The notes under the pieces were generated by a model. That model was not told where the DNA came from and did not search any database. It saw only the letters and a program-made list of their open reading frames with translations. A DNA stretch of 18,087 nucleotides, taken from CAZOGW01 sp964579415 (GTDB lineage Bacteria; Actinomycetota; Acidimicrobiia; Spongiisociales; UBA5794). Positions 1 through 8,073 of this stretch are shown here, piece after piece. The stretch's first letter is position 1. Every line of letters starts with the position of its first letter. The translations under genes and the position numbers were made by a program. The stretch lies in the NCBI GenBank assembly GCA_964579415.1, contig CAZOGW010000059.1, positions 1-18,087 of the forward strand, given 5' to 3'.

Positions 1-29
1 CGACGGCGTCGGCACCGCGGTGGCGACCC

Positions 30-52
30 GTGACCGTGTAGACCCCGGTCAC
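30..52. other. Inverted repeat ahead of the ATPase gene
   Basis: A 7-bp perfect inverted repeat (GTGACCG at 30-36, CGGTCAC at 46-52) encloses a 9-nt loop. Two plus-strand frames entering from the left edge stop here (TGA at 31-33, TAG at 39-41), so it could be the terminator of a truncated upstream gene. It could equally be an operator for the ATPase gene. No T-run follows. Positions 1-84 hold nothing else I can identify. Confidence 0.25.
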
Positions 53-84
53 AGGTTCCAGGGACCCAAGCGTCATCCCCCACG

Positions 85-2946
85 GTGCCTTCGCCGACAG
101 CGGCACCTACCATCGCCGGTGTGGCCGATGCCGAACACCCCGGTCCCGCGACGACGACCGACCCCTGGCTGAGGGACGCCGCCGACATCGCGGCAGCCCT
201 CGGCACCGATGCCACCGTCGGGCTCTCGTCGGCGGAGGCAGCCGACCGGTTGCAGCGCCACGGCGCCAACGTGCTCGACGCCGCCGCGGCGGTGCCGGCG
301 TGGCGCAAGCTCGTCGCCCAACTCGCCGACCCGCTCGTCTACCTGCTGCTGGGGGCGGTGGTGGTGTCCCTCGTCGCCTGGCTGATCGAAGGCGGCCACG
401 GCTTCCCCTACGAAGCGGCGGTGATCGTGGTGATCGTCCTCGCCAACGCCGTGCTCGGATACGTCCAGGAGGCCCGCGCCGAGGAGGCGGTGGCGGCGCT
501 GCAGCGCATGACGGCGGCATCCGCCGGGGTGCTCCGTGACGGGCAGGAGACCCGCATCCCCTCCGCCGAGCTGGTGCCCGGCGACATCCTCACCCTCGCC
601 GAAGGCGACGCGGTGGCAGCCGACGCCCGCCTGGTGGAGGCGGCGACCCTGATGGTGGCGGAGGCATCGCTAACCGGTGAGAGCGAGGCGGTCACCAAGC
701 GGGTCGACCGGCTCGACGGGCCCGCCGGGCTGGCGGACCGGGTCAACATGGTCTTCAGCGGCACCGCGGTGACCCGGGGGAGGGGACGCGCCGTCGTCGT
801 CGCCACCGGCATGGCCACCGAGATGGGCCGCATCGCCGCCCTCCTCGGCAGGACCGAGGAGGAGCGCACCCCGCTACAGCGGGAGGTGGAGCGCATCGGG
901 AAGGCACTGGGCATCGCCGTCGTCATCATCGCCGTCGTCGTGGTGGGAGCCATCGTGCTGACCTCGGATCTCTCCACCGCCTCCGACTACGTCGACGTCC
1001 TCCTCGTCGGCGTCTCGCTGGCCGTCGCCGCCGTCCCCGAAGGTCTCCCCGCCATCCTCTCTCTGGTGCTGGCGCTGGGGGTGCAGCGCATGGCGCAGCG
1101 CAACGCCATCGTCAAGAAGCTCTCATCGGTGGAGACGCTGGGGTCGGCCTCGGTGATCTGTTCCGACAAGACCGGCACCCTCACCCGCAGCGAGATGACC
1201 ATCGAGAAGCTGGTCACCCCCTCCGGGGAGATCGACGTCACCGGCACCGGCTACCGACCCGATGGTGAGATGCTCGTCGCCGGCGCTCCGCTGGATGACG
1301 AGGTGCTGCTGGCCGAGGCGAGGTACCTGGTCGGCGGTGGCAGCCTCGCCAACGACGCCGTACTGCGCGAGGAGAACGGCGAGTGGGTGATCCAGGGCGA
1401 CCCTACCGAGGCCGCCTTCCTGGTCGCCGAAGTCAAGCTGGGGCTCACCGAGCGGCGCACCGCCCGCTTCGACCGGGTGGGGGAGATCCCCTTCACCTCG
1501 GAGCGCAAGCTGATGACCACCCTCGAAGCCGATGCAGAGCGGGAGGGACGCATCGATGTCGTCACCAAGGGGGCGCCCGACGTGCTGGTGGCGCGCTGCA
1601 CCCACGAGCGGGTTGCCGGCGAGGAGGTACCCCTCACCGAGGCGCGGCGCGACGAGATCCTGGCGACGGTGGAACGCCTTGCCGGCTCGGCCCTACGCAC
1701 GCTCGGTGTCGCCTACCGGGCGCTGCCCCATCACAGCGACGCCATGCCTGACGGCGGGCCCGACGAGTCGGTGGAGCGTGAGCTGGTCTACCTGGGCATG
1801 GTGGGCATCATCGACCCGCCCCGCACCGAGGCCGGCCTCGCCATCGCCGAGGCGCAATCGGCAGGGGTGCGCGTCGTGATGATCACCGGCGACCATCCGC
1901 TCACCGCGGCTCGCATCGCCGGCGACCTCGGCATCACCGGCGACGGTGACGCCACGGTGCTGGCGGGCCCGGATCTGGAGCGCCTCGACGAGGCTGCCCT
2001 GGCCGATGCGGTGTCGGGGACGTCGGTGTACGCCCGGGTGGCGCCGGAGCACAAGCTACGCATCGTCGACGCCCTCCAGTCCCGGGGCCACATCGTCGCC
2101 ATGACGGGGGACGGCGTCAACGACGCACCGGCGCTGAAGTCGGCCGACATCGGCGTCGCCATGGGGATCACCGGCACCGACGTAACCAAAGAGGCGGCGG
2201 ACATGATCCTCGCCGACGACAACTTCGCCACCATCGTGGCCGCGGTGAGCGAGGGGCGGGCCATCTTCACCAACATCCGCAAGTTCCTCCGCTTCCTACT
2301 GTCGTCCAACATCGGTGAGGTGATGACGATGTTCCTCGGCGTGGTGTTCGCCGGGTTCATCGGCCTCTCCGACGCCGGGGGAGCGGTGGCGGTGCCGCTG
2401 CTGGCCACCCAGATCCTGTGGATCAACCTGCTCACCGACTCGGCGCCGGCGCTGGCCATGGGTGTCGACCCGCCGCCCGACGACGTGATGCAACACCCGC
2501 CCCGGCGTCTCACCGACCGCATCATCGACCGTCGCATGTGGGTGGGCATCGTCTGGGTGGGCACGGTGATGGCGGCGGTGACGCTGCTCGCCCTCGACTC
2601 ACGCCTCCCCGGCGGCCTCATCGAAGGGGACGGCGGCATCGTCGAGGCGCGCACCATGGCCTTCACCACCCTGGTGATGGCACAGCTCTTCAACTGCTTC
2701 AACGCCCGGTCTGACAGCACCAGCGCCTTTAGCCACCTCTTCGTCAACAGATGGCTGTGGGGTGCCATCGCGCTGTCGCTCATCCTCCAGCTGGCGGTGG
2801 TGCAGCTCCCCCTGCTCAACGCCGCCTTCGGGACCACCCCGCTCGACCTCGCCGGCTGGCTCACCTGCCTGGCACTGTCAAGCATTGTGTTGTGGGCCGA
2901 TGAGCTTAAGAAGCTGGTAGAGAGGTGGGTCAGGGGGCGCAAGTGA
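85..2946 (+). CDS. P-type cation-transporting ATPase, Ca2+-like (P2 type)
   Basis: This is a membrane pump of 953 residues that couples ATP hydrolysis to cation transport. The family order is complete: an N-terminal cation-ATPase domain, actuator motif TGES (197-200), PEGLP in M4 (318-322), the phosphorylation motif DKTGTLT with Asp361, the hinge motif TGDGVNDAP (674-682), and a C-terminal helix bundle. The residues that bind Ca2+ in SERCA have counterparts: Glu319 in M4, Asn742 and Glu745 in M5 (SSNIGE), and Asn781, Thr784 and Asp785 in M6 (NLLTD). This supports Ca2+ (or Mn2+) rather than heavy-metal transport, although no substrate can be proven. The GTG at 85 has no Shine-Dalgarno. A GTG at 121 lies 7 nt after TACCAT (108-113) and is a possible leaderless start, so the N-terminus is uncertain by 12 residues. 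A heptamer-repeat hairpin follows the stop codon. Confidence 0.93.
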   Translation: MPSPTAAPTIAGVADAEHPGPATTTDPWLRDAADIAAALGTDATVGLSSAEAADRLQRHGANVLDAAAAVPAWRKLVAQLADPLVYLLLGAVVVSLVAWLIEGGHGFPYEAAVIVVIVLANAVLGYVQEARAEEAVAALQRMTAASAGVLRDGQETRIPSAELVPGDILTLAEGDAVAADARLVEAATLMVAEASLTGESEAVTKRVDRLDGPAGLADRVNMVFSGTAVTRGRGRAVVVATGMATEMGRIAALLGRTEEERTPLQREVERIGKALGIAVVIIAVVVVGAIVLTSDLSTASDYVDVLLVGVSLAVAAVPEGLPAILSLVLALGVQRMAQRNAIVKKLSSVETLGSASVICSDKTGTLTRSEMTIEKLVTPSGEIDVTGTGYRPDGEMLVAGAPLDDEVLLAEARYLVGGGSLANDAVLREENGEWVIQGDPTEAAFLVAEVKLGLTERRTARFDRVGEIPFTSERKLMTTLEADAEREGRIDVVTKGAPDVLVARCTHERVAGEEVPLTEARRDEILATVERLAGSALRTLGVAYRALPHHSDAMPDGGPDESVERELVYLGMVGIIDPPRTEAGLAIAEAQSAGVRVVMITGDHPLTAARIAGDLGITGDGDATVLAGPDLERLDEAALADAVSGTSVYARVAPEHKLRIVDALQSRGHIVAMTGDGVNDAPALKSADIGVAMGITGTDVTKEAADMILADDNFATIVAAVSEGRAIFTNIRKFLRFLLSSNIGEVMTMFLGVVFAGFIGLSDAGGAVAVPLLATQILWINLLTDSAPALAMGVDPPPDDVMQHPPRRLTDRIIDRRMWVGIVWVGTVMAAVTLLALDSRLPGGLIEGDGGIVEARTMAFTTLVMAQLFNCFNARSDSTSAFSHLFVNRWLWGAIALSLILQLAVVQLPLLNAAFGTTPLDLAGWLTCLALSSIVLWADELKKLVERWVRGRK

Positions 2947-2948
2947 GG

Positions 2949-3010
2949 ACCGGCGCGGGGAGGTACTTGGTACTTGGTACTTGGTATCCGCAACTACCAA
3001 ATACCTCCCC
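2949..3010. repeat. Heptamer repeat element A (TACTTGG type)
   Basis: Three tandem TACTTGG units run from 2964, followed by TATCCGC, a short spacer and inverted remnants of the unit (TACCAA, TACC). About 40 bp of this element, from CCGGCGC through the heptamers to TATCCGC, recurs almost unchanged at 4866-4907. It is therefore a dispersed element as well as a local tandem. Confidence 0.8.
2957..3010 (+). terminator. Heptamer-repeat hairpin A, terminator-like
   Basis: Positions 2957-2972 (GGGGAGGTACTTGGTA) pair with 2995-3010 to form a 16-bp stem with a single mismatch (C2966 against A3001) and a 22-nt loop. It starts 11 bp after the ATPase stop codon. There is no T-run, so it is not a textbook intrinsic terminator, but the stem is long enough to act on RNA. 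Confidence 0.5.
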
Positions 3011-3070
3011 TCTCGGAATACGCCCGCGCTGGTCACGGTTTCCCTGGCATAAGTAGTTGCAGCCTTCAAC

Positions 3071-3076
3071 TATATT
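3071..3076 (+). promoter_or_regulatory. Candidate -10 box for the flavin monooxygenase pair
   Basis: TATATT is an unusually AT-rich hexamer in this GC-rich sequence. It lies 32 nt before the ATG at 3109, inside the gap that follows hairpin A. I see no convincing -35 box at 16-18 bp, so the call rests on the -10 match and position alone. Confidence 0.35.
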
Positions 3077-3108
3077 GATGCCGCACCGGGAAACGAGGCC
3101 AAGAAACC

Positions 3109-4227
3109 ATGCAATTCGGGATCATGAGCGTCGGGGACGTCACCGCCGACCCCACCACCGGGCGCACGCCGAGCGAGGCGGAGCGCATCCGGGCGATGGT
3201 CGCCATCGCCCTCAAGACGGAGGAGGTGGGCCTCGACGTCTTCGCCACCGGCGAGCACCACAACCCGCCGTTCGTGCCGTCGTCTCCCACCACCATGCTC
3301 GGCTACATCGCCGCCCGCACCGAGCGGATCATCCTGTCGACCTCGACCACCCTCATCACCACCAACGACCCGGTGAAGATCGCCGAGGACTACGCCATGT
3401 TGCAGCACCTCGCCGGCGGTCGCGTCGATCTGATGCTGGGGCGGGGCAACACCGGACCGGTCTACCCCTGGTTCGGTCAGGACATCCGCCAGGGCATCAA
3501 CCTCGCCATCGAGAACTACCACCTGCTCCACCGGCTGTGGCGTGAGGACGTCGTCGACTGGCAGGGCAAGTTCCGTACCCCGCTGCAGGGGTTCACGTCG
3601 ACGCCGCGGCCGCTCGACGATCTCCCCCCCTTCGTGTGGCACGGCTCCATCCGCAGCCCCGAGATGGCCGAGCAGGCCGCTTATTACGGTGACGGGTTCT
3701 TCGCCAACAACATCTTCTGGCCCAAAGAGCACTTCCAGCAACTCATCGGGCTGTACCGCACCCGGTTCGAGCATTACGGCCACGGCAGCGCCGACCAGGC
3801 CTATGTCGGGCTGGGTGGGCAGGTGTTCATGCGCCAGAACTCCCAGGACGCCATTCGCGAGTTCCGGCCCTACTTCGACGTGGCCCCCGTCTACGGTTAC
3901 GGCCCGTCGCTGGAGGAGTTCATGAAGGAGACCCCGCTGGTGGTGGGCAGCCCGCAACAGGTGATCGAGCGGACCATGCAGTTCCGTGACGACTTCGGCG
4001 ACTACCAGCGCCAACTCTTCCTGATGGACCACGCCGGGCTTCCCCTCGACGTGGTGCTGGAGCAGATCGAGATCCTCGGCGCCGAGGTGGTACCGGTGCT
4101 GCGCCGGGAGACGGAGTCCCTGCGGCCCGCTCACGTGCCGGCAACGGCTCCCACCCACGCCCAGCGCCTCGCCGCACGCAACGCCGCCGCCGCCCCGCTG
4201 CTCGGTGTCGAGGAGGTGGCCCGATGA
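3109..4227 (+). CDS. Luciferase-like flavin-dependent monooxygenase, CE1758 type
   Basis: The product (372 residues) is a bacterial-luciferase-like TIM-barrel oxidoreductase that would use reduced FMN and O2. Typical features are the N-terminal strand MQFGIMSVGD, the early motif GEHHNPPF, a region reading STSTTLITTNDPVKIAEDYAML, and GRVDLMLGRGN. The next gene overlaps by 4 bp (ATGA) and encodes the NAD(P)H:FMN reductase that usually accompanies this subfamily, so the two probably form a two-component monooxygenase. The substrate cannot be read from sequence. A weak GAGG lies 10 nt before the ATG. The last 40 or so residues are Ala/Arg-rich and probably lie outside the barrel. I assign the CE1758 subfamily from remembered family sequence and the pairing. 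Confidence 0.88.
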   Translation: MQFGIMSVGDVTADPTTGRTPSEAERIRAMVAIALKTEEVGLDVFATGEHHNPPFVPSSPTTMLGYIAARTERIILSTSTTLITTNDPVKIAEDYAMLQHLAGGRVDLMLGRGNTGPVYPWFGQDIRQGINLAIENYHLLHRLWREDVVDWQGKFRTPLQGFTSTPRPLDDLPPFVWHGSIRSPEMAEQAAYYGDGFFANNIFWPKEHFQQLIGLYRTRFEHYGHGSADQAYVGLGGQVFMRQNSQDAIREFRPYFDVAPVYGYGPSLEEFMKETPLVVGSPQQVIERTMQFRDDFGDYQRQLFLMDHAGLPLDVVLEQIEILGAEVVPVLRRETESLRPAHVPATAPTHAQRLAARNAAAAPLLGVEEVAR

Positions 4228-4847
4228 GGCAGCTCACCCTCGCCGTCGTGTCCGCCGGCACCGGCAAGCCCTCTTCCACCCGGCTGCTCGGCGACCGCAT
4301 CTCCGCCTCCACGGCGCGGATGCTCTTCGACGAGGGGATCGAGGCCACGGTCGAGGTGATCGAACTGCGCGACGTCGCCCAGGAACTGGCCGGCGCCATG
4401 GTCACCGGCTTCCCCACCGGGGCGCTGCGTACCGCGGTGGAGACGGTGAAGGCCGCCGACGGGGTCATCGCGGTGACGCCGGTCTACAACGCCTCCTACT
4501 CCGGCCTGTTCAAGAGCTTCTTCGACGTGCTGGAGCAGGGCGCCGTCGAAGGCAAGCCGGTGCTCATCGCCGCCACCGCCGGCACCGAGCGCCACTCGCT
4601 GGTCCTCGACCACGCCCTGCGGCCCCTCTTCGCCTACCTGAAGGCGGTGGTGGCGCCCACCGGGGTCTACGCCGCCACCTCCGACTGGGGCTCCGACGGG
4701 GAGGGCGCCGACGGCTCGCTGACCGACCGCATCGACCGGGCTGCCCGCCAGCTCACAGCCCTGCTCGCCGGGGCCGCCCCCGGTCGGGTCGACGACCCCT
4801 ACGCCGACATCGTCCCCTTCGCCGAATTGCTTGCCGACAACGGGTGA
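4224..4847 (+). CDS. NAD(P)H-dependent FMN reductase, CE1759 type
   Basis: This 207-residue flavodoxin-fold protein reduces FMN with NAD(P)H. The N-terminal strand and phosphate-binding loop (SAGTGKPSSTRLLGDRI, 10-26), the flavin-contact motif TPVYNASYSGLFKSFFD (85-101) and the ATAGTERHS loop (117-125) are all present. Its ATG overlaps the monooxygenase stop by 4 bp, and AGGAGG at 4211-4216 lies 7 nt upstream inside the preceding gene, so the pair is translationally coupled. It likely supplies FMNH2 to the upstream luciferase-like enzyme. It ends against hairpin B, shared with the convergent stress-protein gene. Confidence 0.9.
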   Translation: MRQLTLAVVSAGTGKPSSTRLLGDRISASTARMLFDEGIEATVEVIELRDVAQELAGAMVTGFPTGALRTAVETVKAADGVIAVTPVYNASYSGLFKSFFDVLEQGAVEGKPVLIAATAGTERHSLVLDHALRPLFAYLKAVVAPTGVYAATSDWGSDGEGADGSLTDRIDRAARQLTALLAGAAPGRVDDPYADIVPFAELLADNG

Positions 4848-4865
4848 TCGGGCGTTCAATCCAAT

Positions 4866-4940
4866 CCGGCGCCGGGGAGGTACTTGGTACTTGGTATTTG
4901 GTATCCGCGCCCACCAAGTGCGAAGTACCAAGTACCTCTC
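4866..4940. repeat. Heptamer repeat element B (TACTTGG type)
   Basis: The left side carries TACTTGG, TACTTGG and TATTTGG in tandem, then TATCCGC. The right side carries inverted units (ACCAAGT and AAGTACCAAGTACC). It is a second copy of element A with a longer and more perfect right arm. The shared flank CCGGCGC(C)GGGGAGG shows that both derive from one mobile or duplicated sequence. Confidence 0.82.
4877..4938. terminator. Heptamer-repeat hairpin B, bidirectional terminator-like
   Basis: GAGGTACTTGGTACTT (4877-4892) and its exact reverse complement (4923-4938) make a perfect 16-bp stem around a 30-nt loop. The loop itself contains a smaller TTGGT/ACCAA pair (4898-4902 with 4913-4917). It sits between convergent gene ends at 4847 and 4982, where a stem reading the same way on both strands could stop transcription from either side. 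Confidence 0.6.
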
Positions 4941-4981
4941 GCCTTGCTGGAGCGTCACACTCCCCGGATGTGTCCCGGTGG

Positions 4982-5377
4982 CTAGCTGGGCCTAACCGCC
5001 AGAACGGGGACCGGGGAGTCCATCAGGATGTCGTGGGCGTTGGATCCGAGGAGGAACTTACCCGCCGAGGTGCGCTTGCGGAGGCCGATAACGATGAGCT
5101 CGGCGTCGAAGTCTTCGGCGGCGAGGACCAGGTCCTTGGCCGGGTCGTTGCCCCGCACGTAGTTGTGGATGGTGTACTCGACACCGCTGGCGGCGAGCTC
5201 GGCGTCGACGCGGCGCAGGTCCTCGTCACTCTCGATGACCTCGGCGTCGTCACGTGCCCCGCCGTGCAGCGAGTGCACCACGACCAGCTTGGTGTTGCGC
5301 AGCTTGGCTTCGGCGATGGCGCTGGCCAGGGCCGCCTTCCCCCGCTTGGACGACAGGTAGCCGACGATCACGCTCAT
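4982..5377 (-). CDS. Universal stress protein, UspA family
   Basis: This is a single-domain Usp of 131 residues, the normal length for the family: an alpha/beta cytosolic protein that often binds ATP and is induced by stress or growth arrest. It starts MSVIVGYLSS and ends with the typical SPVPVLAVRPS strand. The nucleotide loop reads GLRKRTSAGKFLLGS (98-112). The second glycine of the classic G-2X-G-9X-G(S/T) signature is Lys101, a variant I believe is common in actinobacterial Usps. AGGAGG lies 8 nt upstream of the ATG, one of the strongest ribosome sites in the window. The gene is divergent from secDF across a 202-bp gap (5378-5579), in which I see only an imperfect inverted repeat (5411-5419 with 5479-5486). 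Confidence 0.92.
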   Translation of the reverse strand: MSVIVGYLSSKRGKAALASAIAEAKLRNTKLVVVHSLHGGARDDAEVIESDEDLRRVDAELAASGVEYTIHNYVRGNDPAKDLVLAAEDFDAELIVIGLRKRTSAGKFLLGSNAHDILMDSPVPVLAVRPS

Positions 5378-5579
5378 GGATGACCCCTCCTAGGACTTGT
5401 TGCCGCCACAGTAGGGGAACCGGAGCATTCCCGGCCAGAGGCATAGGGCGCAGCGCGCCGGGGGCGCATGTCCCGGGCTTCCCTACAGCGCGGCGTGTTG
5501 TGTAAGGTGCAGCGGTCCTTCGCCTCGTCACAGGGCAGCCGCACGCCCGCGGCGGGGGACATCCGAGGAGTCGATTGCC

Positions 5580-7922
5580 GTGAAGAACCTGGGCTGGCGG
5601 GCGGTGGTGTCCCTCATCGTGGTGACCGCCGCCGCGGTGCTGGTGTTCATCCAGCCGGCCCGGCTCGGCCTCGACCTGCGAGGCGGCACCCAGATCGTGC
5701 TCGAAGCCGAGGACACCGACCGCACCGCCGTCGATGACGACGTGATGTCCCGCACCGTCGAGGTGATGCGACGCAGGGTGGACGCCCTCGGCGTCACCGA
5801 GCCCACCTTGCAGCGCTCCGGCGACCGGCGCATCATCGTGGAGCTTCCCGGGGTGAGCGATCCCACCGAGGCTGCGGAGGTAATCGGCCGCACCGCGCAG
5901 CTCGCCTTCCGGCCCGTCATCGACGCCGGTCCGGACGTTCCGCAGCCGGCGGAGGGGGATGACACCCTGCTGGTGCACGACGAGGACGGGCTCCCCTTGT
6001 TGGTGGGGCCTCCGGCCGTCACCGGCGAATCGGTGCAGTCCGCCCAGGCAGTGTTCCAGCAGGCAGGTTCTCCGTGGGCCGTCGACGTCGAGTTCCAGGG
6101 CGCCGGTGCCGACGACTGGACCGCGCTGACCGCCCAGGCCGCCTGTGCCGCGCCCGGCGAGCCGCAGCGCCGTATCGCCATCGTGCTCGACACCGAGGTG
6201 ATCTCCTCGCCGCAGGTCGATCCCAGCGTCGCCTGTGGACAGGGTATCCCCGGTGGCAGCACCATCATCACCGGCAACTTCGACCAGGAGGGCGCCGAGG
6301 ACCTTTCGTTGCTGATCCGGGCCGGCGCCCTGCCGGTCCCGGTGATCACCGTCGAGCAGCGCACCATCGGCCCCACCCTCGGCGAGGCCGCCATCGCCGC
6401 CAGCCTGCAGGCGGCGATCCTGGGCGCCGCCATCACCCTGATCTACATGATCGCCTACTACCGGCTGTTCGGTGTGGCGGCAGCCATCGCGCTCATCCTC
6501 TACGGGCTCATCGCCTACGCCGCGTTGCTGGCGATCGGGGCGACCCTCACCCTCCCCGGCATCGCCGGTTTCGTGCTCGCCATCGGCATGGCGGTGGATG
6601 CCAACGTGCTGGTGTTCGAACGCGCCAAAGAGGAGTTCGCCGACGGCCTACCGGTGCGAGCTGCGTCCCGGGCCGGCTTCGAGCGCGCCTTCAGCGCCAT
6701 CGTCGACTCCAACGCGACCACGGTCATCGCCGCCATCCTGCTGTTCTTCTACTCCACCGGCGCGGTGCGCGGCTTCGGTGTCACCGTCACCGTCGGTGTC
6801 ATGGTGTCGATGTTCACCGCCCTGGTGGTCACCCGCGTTCTCATCGAGGCGCTGCTGCTGTCGAAGAAGGCGGTGGCCAACCCCAACCTCCTCGGCTTCG
6901 GCGTCGGCGGCCGGTTCCGCCGATGGCTGTCCACCAGCGGCCCCGACCTCATGGGCCGGTCCCGTCTCTGGTTCACCATCGCCGCCGTCGCCATGGTCCT
7001 GTCGATCGCCGGTGTGGCGATCAAGGGCCTGTCGTTCGGCCTGGAGTTCTCCGGAGGCCGACTCCTCGAATACAGCACCGCCCAGCCGGTCGACCTCGAC
7101 GAGCTGCGGGCGGAGTTGGCCGGCGAGGGGCTGGCCAGGTCGATCGTCCAGGAGTCCGGGGAGGGCAACCTGGCCATCCGCACCCCCGAGCTCACCGAGG
7201 ACGAGTCCGCCGCGGTGCTGGACGCGGTGGAACGGCTCGGAGGCTCTGCAGAGCTGCAGCGCGACGAGTTCATCGGGCCCACCATCGGCGCCGAGCTGCG
7301 GCAGCGGGCCCTCATCGCCCTCGGCATCGCCCTGGCGGCACAGCTCGTCTACCTGGCGTTCCGCTTCCGCTGGACCTACGCCACCTCGGCGGTGGGCACC
7401 ATGGTCCACGACGTGCTCATCCTCATCGGCGTGTTCGCCTGGCTGGGCAAGGAACTCGACGGTGTGTTCCTGGCATCCCTGCTCACCGTGGTGGGCTATT
7501 CGGTCAACGACAAGGTCGTGGTCTTCGACCGGATCAGGGAGAAGTGGCACGACGCCGGCTATCTGGACACCCTGAAGAAGGTCGCCAACGACGCCTGCCT
7601 GCAGACCCTGCCCCGCACCATCAACACCGGGCTCGGCGCCCTCTTCATCCTGTTCGCCCTCTACCTGCTCGGTGGCGACACCCTCAGCGACTTCGCCCTG
7701 GCGCTCCTCGTCGGCATCCTGGTCGGCACCTACTCCTCGGTCTGCGTCGCCGCCCCCACCGCCCTCCAGCTGGAGAAGTGGGCGGGCACCGACCAGCAGC
7801 GCCCCGCGGCGCCGCCGCCCAAGAAGAAGTCCACCAGCAGTTCCCGGCCGGTCGGCTCCACCAGGGGCGCTTCGGGTCGCCGCCCCGCCCCCAAGCCCTC
7901 GAGCCGCAAGAAGAAAAGGTAA
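5580..7922 (+). CDS. secDF: Fused protein-export membrane protein SecDF
   Basis: SecDF uses the proton gradient to help SecYEG and SecA move preproteins across the membrane. This 780-residue protein joins both halves. The SecD half has an N-terminal helix, GLDLRGG (30-36), a large periplasmic P1 domain and the helix GFVLAIGMAVDANVLVFERAKEE carrying Asp340. The SecF half begins near residue 440, with a helix at about 462-480, GLEFSGG (488-494) and the helix GYSVNDKVVVFDRIREK with Asp644 and Arg651. Lys645 stands where Thr is usual. The C-terminal 35 residues are a Lys/Arg/Ser-rich tail, presumably cytoplasmic. GAGGAG lies 9 nt before the GTG. No yajC or ruvB lies upstream, unlike many actinobacterial loci where secD and secF are separate genes. 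Confidence 0.95.
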   Translation: MKNLGWRAVVSLIVVTAAAVLVFIQPARLGLDLRGGTQIVLEAEDTDRTAVDDDVMSRTVEVMRRRVDALGVTEPTLQRSGDRRIIVELPGVSDPTEAAEVIGRTAQLAFRPVIDAGPDVPQPAEGDDTLLVHDEDGLPLLVGPPAVTGESVQSAQAVFQQAGSPWAVDVEFQGAGADDWTALTAQAACAAPGEPQRRIAIVLDTEVISSPQVDPSVACGQGIPGGSTIITGNFDQEGAEDLSLLIRAGALPVPVITVEQRTIGPTLGEAAIAASLQAAILGAAITLIYMIAYYRLFGVAAAIALILYGLIAYAALLAIGATLTLPGIAGFVLAIGMAVDANVLVFERAKEEFADGLPVRAASRAGFERAFSAIVDSNATTVIAAILLFFYSTGAVRGFGVTVTVGVMVSMFTALVVTRVLIEALLLSKKAVANPNLLGFGVGGRFRRWLSTSGPDLMGRSRLWFTIAAVAMVLSIAGVAIKGLSFGLEFSGGRLLEYSTAQPVDLDELRAELAGEGLARSIVQESGEGNLAIRTPELTEDESAAVLDAVERLGGSAELQRDEFIGPTIGAELRQRALIALGIALAAQLVYLAFRFRWTYATSAVGTMVHDVLILIGVFAWLGKELDGVFLASLLTVVGYSVNDKVVVFDRIREKWHDAGYLDTLKKVANDACLQTLPRTINTGLGALFILFALYLLGGDTLSDFALALLVGILVGTYSSVCVAAPTALQLEKWAGTDQQRPAAPPPKKKSTSSSRPVGSTRGASGRRPAPKPSSRKKKR

Positions 7923-7923
7923 G

Positions 7924-8054
7924 CACGTACTACGTACTACGTACTACGTGAAGAACCGCGACGACGTAGATGCCCCGGGCTGGCCTCTTCGTGGGGTCGA
8001 TTTTGTAGCGGGCCGGAGGTCTGTGCGCGTGATACATCGCCAGACGTAGTACGT
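7924..8054. repeat. Heptamer repeat element C (TACTACG type)
   Basis: Three exact TACTACG units (7928-7948) lie inside a 27-bp block with CACGTA/TACGTG ends (7924-7950), starting 2 bp after the secDF stop. A single inverted copy, ACGTAGTACGT (8044-8054), sits 93 bp away near the end of the convergent gene and is the exact reverse complement of 11 bp of the array. The intervening sequence (7951-8043) has no gene or other structure I can identify. The layout of array, loop and inverted arm matches elements A and B with a different unit. Confidence 0.75.
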
Positions 8055-8073
8055 TGCCGCACCGAGATCAGCC

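Noticed and set aside
1788..2993. A 401-residue antisense frame over the ATPase
   Set aside because: It is Ser/Arg/Pro-rich with no recognisable motif and lies wholly opposite conserved ATPase motifs.
2964..3010. Insertion-sequence terminal repeats
   Set aside because: No transposase lies nearby and no target duplication is visible; the inverted arms are hairpins of the repeat element itself.
4205..5383. A 392-residue plus-strand frame spanning the FMN reductase, element B and the stress-protein gene
   Set aside because: It reads the reductase out of frame and the stress protein antisense; its middle is repeat DNA.
6074..7951. A 625-residue plus-strand frame inside secDF
   Set aside because: It has no internal start support and a composition dominated by Arg, His and Pro; it is a GC-frame shadow of SecDF.
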